Part shown: positions 1 through 5,315 of the stretch, one piece after another | Layout: each line of letters starts with the position of its first letter | Position numbering within the stretch: the first letter of the stretch is position 1 | Assembly: GCA_014239035.1 (NCBI GenBank) | Contig: JAAZZY010000100.1 | Span: 1-5,490, forward strand | Reading direction: 5' to 3' | Source: Chlamydiia bacterium | GTDB lineage: Bacteria; Chlamydiota; Chlamydiia; Chlamydiales; JAAZZY01 | Length of the DNA stretch: 5,490 nucleotides | The notes under the pieces: generated by a model | What the model was told of the DNA's origin: nothing | The model's input: only the letters and a program-made list of their open reading frames with translations | Database searches by the model: none | Program-made: the position numbers and the translations under genes

Positions 1-1234
1 TGCAGATGATAAAGAGATGCAAGAAGAGTATCAAAAAATGAGAAGAGCCTACCAAAAAATTCTAGGGAGACTAGGTCTTGACTATGTCATTGTTCAAGCA
101 GACTCTGGAAAAATTGGAGATGGTCAATCAGAAGAATTTCAGGTGGTGGCAGATATTGGAGAAGACTCAGTGCTTATTGCTGGTGATCTTGCCTTCAACA
201 GTGAGAAAGCCCCATGTGTTCCAAAAGATTTTGAATATCCAACCCATAGCGATGCAATGGAGAAGTTTTCTACTCCTGGCATTAAAACCATTGAAGCACA
301 AGTCAAATTTGTGAATCAGCCAGCTCAAATGATGCTCAAAACATTGATCTATAAACTTACCTATGAAGATAGAGTTGATTTTGTGACTGTTGGCATACGA
401 GCTGATCGGGAAATTAATACGGTTAAGCTAACAAACCATTTTGAAGCCCTAGAGGTTGATTTAGCTACAGAAGAAGATATTAAAAAGGCAACGAAGAGCG
501 AAATAGGTTTTATTGGTCCTATTGATTGTCCAATAGAATTTGTTGCTGATAACACCTGTCGAAAAATGCACAACTTTATGTGTGGTGCCAACGAAATAGA
601 CTTTCACTATAAAAATGTGCAGTGGGATCGTGATTGTAAGAAACCTCCATTCTACGATTTCTGCCAGGCAAAAGCTGGAGATCTTTGTCCTCTTGCTCCT
701 GATGCTGTCTATGAAGAAAAAAGAGGCATCGAAGTTGGGCATATCTTTAACTTGGGTGATAAATATAGCGTCTCATTGGAAGCATTTTATCAAAATAAAG
801 ATGGGAAACCAAAAGCGTTGTTGATGGGATGTTTTGGCCTTGGAGTGGGGCGGTGTATTCAAGGTGCTGTTGAACAAATGTATGATGATAAAGGGATAAT
901 CTGGCCATTAGAAATTGCTCCTTTTCATATACTTTTAACTCCTGTGAATGTCAAAGATGAAGATCAAATGCTAGCTGCCGAAAAAATCTATGAAGATCTC
1001 CAAAAAATGGGGCTAGAAGTATTACTTGATGATCGAAAAGAGCGCCTTGGATTTAAACTCAAAGATAGTGATCTTTTAGGGCTGCCATATAAAATGATCA
1101 TCGGCAAAAATTTCTTGTCAGATCGTGAGATTGAAGTGGAGCCAAGAGTCGGGGATAAAGTTAATATCTCTTTAGACTATTTAAAAGACTGGGTAGAGGA
1201 GAGCTTTGCCGCTCTTTTTCATAAGCCTGAGTGA
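1..1234 (+). CDS. proS: Prolyl-tRNA synthetase, bacterial type with INS editing domain (5' end missing)
   Basis: Charges tRNA(Pro) with proline in the cytoplasm. The frame is open to the left edge (complete codons from base 2), so the ATG at 17 is internal. About 411 residues are visible of the roughly 570-580 usual for this type, so about 170 N-terminal residues, including class II motifs 1 and 2, lie outside. Residues counted from the ATG at 17: VQADSGKIG at 26-34; an INS (YbaK-like) domain at about 60-205 that clears mischarged alanine, with lysines in LKTLIYK (107-113, the region of the E. coli editing lysine) and GFIGP (164-168); catalytic-core block RGIEVGHIF (236-244); class II motif 3 GCFGLGVGR (271-279) with the motif arginine; and an anticodon-binding domain from about 305 with DDRKERLG (338-345). 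The usual SHEF is SEEF here. The ending is intact, and the gene converges on the minus-strand neighbour and overlaps it by 74 bases. Identity is secure; the chlamydial affinity is inferred. Confidence 0.96.
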   Translation, partial: ADDKEMQEEYQKMRRAYQKILGRLGLDYVIVQADSGKIGDGQSEEFQVVADIGEDSVLIAGDLAFNSEKAPCVPKDFEYPTHSDAMEKFSTPGIKTIEAQVKFVNQPAQMMLKTLIYKLTYEDRVDFVTVGIRADREINTVKLTNHFEALEVDLATEEDIKKATKSEIGFIGPIDCPIEFVADNTCRKMHNFMCGANEIDFHYKNVQWDRDCKKPPFYDFCQAKAGDLCPLAPDAVYEEKRGIEVGHIFNLGDKYSVSLEAFYQNKDGKPKALLMGCFGLGVGRCIQGAVEQMYDDKGIIWPLEIAPFHILLTPVNVKDEDQMLAAEKIYEDLQKMGLEVLLDDRKERLGFKLKDSDLLGLPYKMIIGKNFLSDREIEVEPRVGDKVNISLDYLKDWVEESFAALFHKPE

Positions 1235-1910
1235 TGCTATTGATAAGCCCTGCGTTATATGAGCAAACCCTGCCATTTATTGTCCGAACCGGGCAGATTT
1301 CTTTTAGAGAGTTACAAATAAAGACATTTGAGTCTATGAGTCGATCTAAATTATTTTCCTCAACTTCAGCAACCTGATAACCTAATTTTTTTGCAGCAAA
1401 GATCACATTTTGCAGTGTTACTCCAAAATACAAAGGAAGATTTCTATGAGGTGTAAGCAGAGTATTTTCTTTAATCCAAAAAATATTTGATAGAGTAGTT
1501 TCTAAGATAAAGCCCCTTGAATCAGTAAAAATATAGTCATTATAGCCCTCATCATTGGCAATTTTGAGCATTAGATGTCTTTTAGAAAAGTCACTTTTCT
1601 TTAAGTGTGCAAGCTTTTCAAGAAAAGGTTTTGGAAAGAGTTTTAGTTTTGTATCTATTTCACTATAAGAATCATATGGACATATTTTAAAGCTGGGAGG
1701 GATTGTTGCAAAGATATTTAGGCGGTGCGTTTCACTAGATAGGTTTTGGTATAGAAGATACTCGAAAAGATCATTTTTTTCAAAAATCCACTTCTTGTTA
1801 AAGAGGCTCAGGTAGTCTAATTGAAGCTTTTTAATGTGTTCATCTAAGGCCAAAATGTGCTTATTTTGGTATTTTAGAGTGCTAAAAAGAGTGGGATTGC
1901 AATCTATCAT
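1161..1910 (-). CDS. Class IV aminotransferase-fold PLP enzyme, probably aminodeoxychorismate lyase-like (PabC-like)
   Basis: A 249-residue soluble protein with the C-terminal domain of the fold-type IV PLP enzymes (branched-chain and D-amino-acid aminotransferases, 4-amino-4-deoxychorismate lyase). Visible signatures: candidate PLP lysine K104 or K105 in HLKKSDFSK; GYNDYIFTDSRG (122-133); ETTLSNIFW (137-145), matching the family's E-x-S/C-x-x-N-x-F; LLTPHRNLP (151-159); and a PLP-phosphate-side segment FICNSLKEICPV (197-208). That last block resembles E. coli PabC (ICNALMPVMPV), which favours an aminodeoxychorismate lyase role in p-aminobenzoate/folate synthesis. A transaminase cannot be excluded. 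The N-terminus begins directly at the equivalent of the family's FET strand, so about 20 residues holding the usual DRGF-YGDG segment are absent. There is no ATG, GTG or TTG in frame upstream before the stop at 1965-1967, and no Shine-Dalgarno precedes the ATG. The last 24 codons lie antisense to the end of proS. The fold is secure, the exact reaction is not. Confidence 0.82.
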   Translation of the reverse strand: MIDCNPTLFSTLKYQNKHILALDEHIKKLQLDYLSLFNKKWIFEKNDLFEYLLYQNLSSETHRLNIFATIPPSFKICPYDSYSEIDTKLKLFPKPFLEKLAHLKKSDFSKRHLMLKIANDEGYNDYIFTDSRGFILETTLSNIFWIKENTLLTPHRNLPLYFGVTLQNVIFAAKKLGYQVAEVEENNLDRLIDSNVFICNSLKEICPVRTINGRVCSYNAGLINSITQAYEKERQSSPLPSLLNSLKRY

Positions 1911-1936
1911 ATTTATTTTAAATAATTTAACATTTT

Positions 1937-1945
1937 TGATATAAT
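1937..1945 (+). promoter_or_regulatory. Extended -10 promoter for the acidic hypothetical gene
   Basis: The bases read TGATATAAT, a perfect match to the extended -10 consensus TGnTATAAT of the housekeeping sigma factor. No good -35 lies 16-18 bases upstream (that stretch is only AT-rich), as is typical of extended -10 promoters. Transcription would start near 1952, giving a leader of about 27 bases that carries the Shine-Dalgarno at 1967-1974. Seen directly in the sequence; promoter activity is inferred. Confidence 0.6.
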
Positions 1946-1969
1946 ACTTGGGAAATTCATTTCTTTAAA
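1941..1969 (-). promoter_or_regulatory. Possible leftward promoter for the class IV aminotransferase gene
   Basis: Read on the minus strand, TTTAAA (1969-1964, 4 of 6 to the -35 consensus) lies 17 bases before TATTAT (1946-1941, 5 of 6 to the -10 consensus), about 30 bases upstream of the ATG at 1910. The -10 overlaps the plus-strand TATAAT almost completely, and the -35 covers the start of the rightward gene's Shine-Dalgarno. In AT-rich DNA such matches arise easily by chance, so this is a weak call. Confidence 0.28.
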
Positions 1970-1974
1970 GGAGG
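1967..1974 (+). promoter_or_regulatory. Strong Shine-Dalgarno of the acidic hypothetical gene
   Basis: AAAGGAGG gives long complementarity to the 3' end of 16S rRNA and sits 4 bases before the ATG at 1979, slightly closer than usual. It fixes the start of the downstream gene and suggests efficient translation of that protein. Confidence 0.75.
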
Positions 1975-1978
1975 AAGC

Positions 1979-2563
1979 ATGCTTATTTCATCAACTATAA
2001 ATCAAGTGTCGCAAAGCGGAACAGTAATTATTTCAACAGATAAAGATGGGCCTTCAGCTCTTCAAGTAGAGTTTGAAAATGCGATTCAGGCTTGGGACTT
2101 AGAACAAGTTTTGTCTGTACTTAAGAAAGGTCAAGTTGATCCTCATACGTTTATTATTCCAAATGATGAGCTCGCTGAGAAATTAATGGTCTTGGATGCC
2201 GTGCAACATGTTCTTTTTGAAGAAGGAGATATGCAATCATCTGATGAGTTTGTAGATGCCTCTTCATCACCTGCTTGGATTCTCATTTCACTATTTACAA
2301 AAGGAACAAACCAAGAAGGTCTTAGAATTGAAATTCTAGATAAATTTAGAGAGATGATTGACCATGATATAGAAGAGCGATTTGATAGAGTCTTTGATCA
2401 AGTTGTGAAGCTTAATGATTTTGAAGCTACTGATGAGATGAAAGACTTCTTCAATGCAGTTTACTGCGATCATATTGAACAGTGGAAGGCTGACTACAAC
2501 TTTAACTTTGAAGACTCCGAGGTTCAACCACCAGAATGTCCATGTTATCTAGAAGGTGAATAA
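1979..2563 (+). CDS. Hypothetical acidic protein, 194 residues, with one possible ankyrin-like helix pair
   Basis: I do not recognise this protein. It is certainly a gene: extended -10 promoter, excellent Shine-Dalgarno, long open frame and ordinary codon use. It has no signal peptide or membrane segment, so it is probably cytosolic or exported by a signal-independent route. By my count there are about 41 Asp/Glu against 13 Lys/Arg, a net charge near -28. Residues 33-57, ENAIQAWDLEQVLSVLKKGQ followed by VDPHT, match the spacing of an ankyrin repeat (A-x-x-x-D-L-E-x-V-x-x-L-L-x-x-G-x-D-P), but no second clear copy follows, so this is a suggestion only. Residues 112-172 look helical and charged. 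The C-terminus is proline- and cysteine-containing (PPECPC, 184-189), with another Cys at 163. It stops 63 bases before the efflux operon; whether it is co-transcribed is unclear. In an intracellular bacterium it could be an effector or a partner-binding protein, but nothing here shows that. Confidence 0.8.
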   Translation: MLISSTINQVSQSGTVIISTDKDGPSALQVEFENAIQAWDLEQVLSVLKKGQVDPHTFIIPNDELAEKLMVLDAVQHVLFEEGDMQSSDEFVDASSSPAWILISLFTKGTNQEGLRIEILDKFREMIDHDIEERFDRVFDQVVKLNDFEATDEMKDFFNAVYCDHIEQWKADYNFNFEDSEVQPPECPCYLEGE

Positions 2564-2614
2564 AAAGACTTTTCAAGTTATTTAGGATGTTCTATATCCC
2601 CCATATCTAGAAGG
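2546..2614 (+). repeat. 11-base direct repeat around the 3' end of the acidic gene
   Basis: TATCTAGAAGG occurs at 2546-2556, where it encodes part of the last residues of the acidic protein, and again exactly at 2604-2614, where its end forms the first bases of the channel gene's Shine-Dalgarno. The copies are 58 bases apart. A few exact 11-base pairs are expected by chance in a window this size, so only their closeness makes this notable. No target-site or mobile-element structure accompanies them. Confidence 0.4.
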
Positions 2615-2635
2615 AGGTAGCCTAGGGTGGGGGAT
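2596..2635 (+). promoter_or_regulatory. Hairpin over the translation start of the channel gene (candidate switch or attenuator)
   Basis: ATCCCCCA (2596-2603) is perfectly complementary to TGGGGGAT (2628-2635), giving an 8-bp arm with five consecutive G-C pairs. Inside it, CTAG (2607-2610) can pair with CTAG (2622-2625) after a small TAT/GG internal loop. This leaves an 11-base apical loop (2611-2621) made almost entirely of the Shine-Dalgarno AAGGAGGT. The GTG start codon (2627-2629) has its T and second G in the outer stem. Four T residues (2635-2638) begin at the end of the stem, so the same element could act as a weak intrinsic terminator or attenuator ahead of the efflux genes. The pairing is directly visible; a regulatory role is inferred. 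Confidence 0.45.
2611..2617 (+). promoter_or_regulatory. Shine-Dalgarno that fixes a GTG start for the channel gene
   Basis: AAGGAGG ends 9 bases before the GTG at 2627, an ideal spacing. It shows that translation begins at this GTG, since no ATG in that frame precedes the signal peptide. It sits in the loop of the hairpin at 2596-2635. Confidence 0.8.
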
Positions 2636-4135
2636 TTTATATTCTCAGGCAGCACGCGACTACTCGCTTATGCCACTTTATCTTTGATTTTGTTCTTTTC
2701 TCAGAGCTGCCAGTACAATGGCGATCTGGCAAAGCCACACTCATTGAGCGTTAACTCTACGATAGAGGATGCTTTCTCTGATGCTTGCTTTGTTCCTTCA
2801 AACTGGATCAATGAAAATTGGTGGGAGATGTTTGGAGACTCTCAGTTTAATGAGATCATTGAGGTAGCCTTTGAAAATAATCCAACCCTTGCAATGGCCA
2901 TTGAAAGGGTAAGTCTTGCTCATAACAGCGCCAAACAAAATTTTGCTCCCTTACTTCCCAGTGCAGAAGCTACTTTCAATGATTTTTTAGCTGGTTTTAA
3001 TTGGAACAAAAAAGGGATAACCCCAGATCTTACTAACCTACCTAATGATATTGTGCCAAAATGGATCAATATATTAACCACTTTGGTCAACTTTCGTTGG
3101 AACTTAGATTTGTGGGGCAAACAAAGAAAACTTTACCAGGCAGCACTTGATGAAACAAAAGTTGAAATGGCAGAAGCTTCTCATACACGACTGATTCTTA
3201 GCGTGCAAATGGCGCTTGCATATTTTGACTTACAACACTTTCTCTCATTGAAAGAGCTGCAAACATCTCTATTAAACACCCAAAATCAAGTTTTGAATCT
3301 TCAAGTCAATATCTATGAAAATGGTTTAGGAGATGAAGAGATTCTGCAAGCTCTTGAAAAAAGACTAATCTCTTTTCAAAATGAACTCCTTCAAACTGAT
3401 CAAAACATTGCCTTGAACATGCATCAGCTTAAAATGTTGATGGGACGCTCTGCAGATGACAAGATCAACTTTGAACTCCCAACAGGATACTTCGGTCTAT
3501 CTTTTCCGTTTCCTCAAGAAGTACCTATTGATCTCCTCTCAAGAAGAGCAGATGTTGTCGCTAAAATCTGGGAAGTTCAAGCAGCAGCAAAAAGGGTGCG
3601 TTCAGCTGAAGTTGCTTTTTTACCTAGCATTGATTTGGGAAGTTTCTCAGGGTACTTCAATATGAACTGGGATACATTATTAAAGCCTAGAGGATGGTTT
3701 ACATCCATTGCTCCAATGGCCACACTCCCCATTTTTAAAGGACTGCAGCTTAGAAACAATTTACAGCAAAACGTCAAGAGATACAACTTAGCCATCTTAG
3801 ATTATAATCAGATGCTGCTTCAAGCTGCAAAAGAAGTCGTCGACGGAATCACCTCTTTTAGAATCTCTAATGAGCATCTCATCTGCCAAGAAGAAGTTAT
3901 CGAAAAAAGCCTGAATATAGTTGAACTTGCCACTATGCGTTATGAGTATGGACTAAATAATTATCTTGATGTATTGAAAACAAAATTGACCCTAATTGAA
4001 GATGAAATAAATTTGAATAAATACAACCGGTTACATTTACTTGCTGCACTAAATTTAATCAAATCATTAGGTGGGGGCTACAGTTGCCCAGAGCTTCAAA
4101 AAGTAGAAGGGGATTTTTCATTAAATGAACGATGA
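2627..4135 (+). CDS. Outer-membrane efflux channel lipoprotein, NodT/TolC family
   Basis: A 502-residue TolC-family outer membrane factor, the exit duct of a tripartite pump. The GTG start is set by the Shine-Dalgarno at 2611-2617. Residues 1-27 form a lipoprotein-type signal peptide (R11, hydrophobic LLAYATLSLILFF, then SQS before C28). The lipobox is imperfect, but lipidation at C28 fits the NodT subfamily; Gln at +2 fits outer-membrane sorting. Family marks: WWEMFGDSQFNEIIEVAFENN (64-84, the usual W-W-x-x-F-x-D-x-x-L pattern); RWNLDLWGKQRK (157-168); the two-fold repeat of outer-membrane factors seen as YENGLGDEEILQALEKRL (230-247) and YEYGLNNYLDVLKTKL (439-454); and VPIDLLSRRADV (299-310), the NodT hallmark with Ala replacing the common Pro; then AEVAFLPSIDL (327-337). 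It ends with LGGGY. It is the first gene of the operon and overlaps the adaptor gene by 11 bases. It forms a trimer with a beta-barrel in the outer membrane and an alpha-helical barrel in the periplasm. Family is secure, substrate unknown. Confidence 0.93.
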   Translation: MGDFIFSGSTRLLAYATLSLILFFSQSCQYNGDLAKPHSLSVNSTIEDAFSDACFVPSNWINENWWEMFGDSQFNEIIEVAFENNPTLAMAIERVSLAHNSAKQNFAPLLPSAEATFNDFLAGFNWNKKGITPDLTNLPNDIVPKWINILTTLVNFRWNLDLWGKQRKLYQAALDETKVEMAEASHTRLILSVQMALAYFDLQHFLSLKELQTSLLNTQNQVLNLQVNIYENGLGDEEILQALEKRLISFQNELLQTDQNIALNMHQLKMLMGRSADDKINFELPTGYFGLSFPFPQEVPIDLLSRRADVVAKIWEVQAAAKRVRSAEVAFLPSIDLGSFSGYFNMNWDTLLKPRGWFTSIAPMATLPIFKGLQLRNNLQQNVKRYNLAILDYNQMLLQAAKEVVDGITSFRISNEHLICQEEVIEKSLNIVELATMRYEYGLNNYLDVLKTKLTLIEDEINLNKYNRLHLLAALNLIKSLGGGYSCPELQKVEGDFSLNER

Positions 4136-5315
4136 AGCTGCACAAGATCAAAATAGTGAGCAAAATGCTCCTAAGAAAAAAAAGAGTAGATGGCCTCTTT
4201 TTATTGTTCTTTCTGTGCTCATTATAATCGGGGTACTTGTATTTTTATATTGGCTGATTTTTGGTCAATATAAAGTAAGTACTACTGATGCCTACGTTCA
4301 AGGGAATATAATTGAAGTTTTTCCAAGAGTGAGAGGGAACTTTCAAAACATTAACGTTAACGATGATGACTATGTTAAAGAAGGGCAAATCCTAGCGACT
4401 CTTGATCCAACAGATTTTCAGATACAGTTTGATGAGTCGCAGGCAAATTTAGCTGCCACTCTTAGAAACGTTCAGCAGATGTTTGACCAAGTCAATGAAC
4501 TGGTGGCTTCTCTAGAACAGCAGATGGTTTATCTCGAGCAAGCTCAAACGCACTTTTTGCATCGCCAGGCCTTAGTTGGTATTGGGGGAGTCTCAAGGGA
4601 GAACTTTGAAGACTCTCAGTCTACTCTACTCGCAGCAGAAGCAGAACTTGTTAAAATTGAAGAGAGCTTAAAAAAAGCTCAGACACAAACTTACAATACA
4701 ACCGTGCTTACGCATCCCCTTGTGGTCAATGCAATAGAGAGCGTAAAACAAAGTTGGATAAACTTGTGTTACACTCAAATCAAAGCTCCCTATGAAGGGT
4801 TCATTGCAAAAAAATCCATGCAAGTGGGTGAAACAGCATCGCCAACCCTTGCGCTGTTATCTATAGTACCCTTAGACAATCTGTGGGTTACCGCTAACCT
4901 AAAAGAAAGTCAGCTTTCGAAAATTAGAATCGGGCAACCTGTTGTTGTGAAAACAGATATTTATAAGCGCTACAAAATTTTCCAAGGGATCATTTTAGGA
5001 ATAGCTCCTGGAACAGGAAGTGTCTTTTCAATCTTGCCTCCTCAAAATGCAACAGGCAACTGGATTAAAATTGTTCAACGTGTACCTGTTAGAATTGGTC
5101 TTCGGCCCCATGAGATTGAACAGTTTCCCCTTCGAGTAGGGCTTTCAACAGAAGTGGTTATTGATGTGCATAATCAAGAAGGATCAGTTTTGACAAAAGG
5201 TGGCCCAACATGTCCTATCTACCAAACAGATATCTATGAAGATCAACTAAATGGTGTAGCTCCTCTTATAGAGCAGATCATAGAGACAAACCTTAACTTG
5301 TGTGATGGAGAATAA
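4125..5315 (+). CDS. emrA: EmrA-type membrane fusion (periplasmic adaptor) protein, HlyD family
   Basis: Periplasmic adaptor linking an EmrB-type inner-membrane pump to the outer-membrane channel. At 396 residues it is close to E. coli EmrA (390). Order: polar, lysine-rich cytoplasmic tail (1-21, PKKKKSR); one membrane anchor (about 23-46); STTDAYVQG (52-60), the EmrA-type TDDAYVxG block; first lipoyl half ending GQILATLDPTD (87-97); coiled-coil hairpin about 100-190, with alanine/glutamine/glutamate-rich helices and the turn around VGIGGVSRENFEDSQ (151-165); second lipoyl half TQIKAPYEGFIAKK (217-230); and a beta-barrel with NLWVTANLKESQ (252-263), IGQPVVVKTDIY and SILPPQNATGNWIKIVQRVP (302-321), a near-identical counterpart of the EmrA signature. 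PLRVGLSTEV (335-344) also matches. The ATG overlaps the end of the channel gene by 11 bases; a modest Shine-Dalgarno (AGAAGGGG, 4105-4112) lies inside that gene, so translational coupling is likely. Substrate cannot be read from the adaptor; E. coli EmrAB exports hydrophobic toxic compounds. Confidence 0.96.
   Translation: MNDEAAQDQNSEQNAPKKKKSRWPLFIVLSVLIIIGVLVFLYWLIFGQYKVSTTDAYVQGNIIEVFPRVRGNFQNINVNDDDYVKEGQILATLDPTDFQIQFDESQANLAATLRNVQQMFDQVNELVASLEQQMVYLEQAQTHFLHRQALVGIGGVSRENFEDSQSTLLAAEAELVKIEESLKKAQTQTYNTTVLTHPLVVNAIESVKQSWINLCYTQIKAPYEGFIAKKSMQVGETASPTLALLSIVPLDNLWVTANLKESQLSKIRIGQPVVVKTDIYKRYKIFQGIILGIAPGTGSVFSILPPQNATGNWIKIVQRVPVRIGLRPHEIEQFPLRVGLSTEVVIDVHNQEGSVLTKGGPTCPIYQTDIYEDQLNGVAPLIEQIIETNLNLCDGE

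Noticed and set aside
17..19. ATG at 17 as the start of a short, complete prolyl-tRNA synthetase-like protein.
   Set aside because: The frame is open to the left edge, the preceding codons (ADDKE) read as coding, there is no Shine-Dalgarno, and the family's N-terminal class II motifs are expected further left.
461..742. Minus-strand open frames across proS (361-591 and 461-742) and plus-strand frames at 78-314 and 615-824.
   Set aside because: They lie wholly within the well-matched proS frame, lack ribosome binding sites and show no recognisable protein motifs; they are shadows.
1270..1308. CTGCC (1270-1274) and GGCAG (1292-1296) followed by ATTTCTTTT, resembling an intrinsic terminator for proS.
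   Set aside because: The stem is only 5 bp with a 17-base loop and an interrupted T run, and the bases are explained by coding for the conserved ICPVRTINGR block of the minus-strand gene.
2323..2338. Perfect 7-bp inverted repeat TAGAATT / AATTCTA with a 2-base centre inside the acidic gene.
   Set aside because: The 2-base loop is too tight for a full hairpin, the arms are AT-rich and within coding sequence, and such palindromes are expected by chance.
2336..2527. Minus-strand open frames inside the acidic gene (2336-2527) and inside the channel gene (2920-3120, 3577-3795), and a plus-strand frame at 3456-3665.
   Set aside because: All overlap real genes in other frames, with no start signals or family features.
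2571..2598. Possible promoter TTTCAA, 16 bases, TATATC ahead of the channel gene.
   Set aside because: Matches are 3 of 6 and 4 of 6 to consensus, no better than background in AT-rich DNA, so it was not called. The operon may have its own promoter here or be read from the upstream gene.
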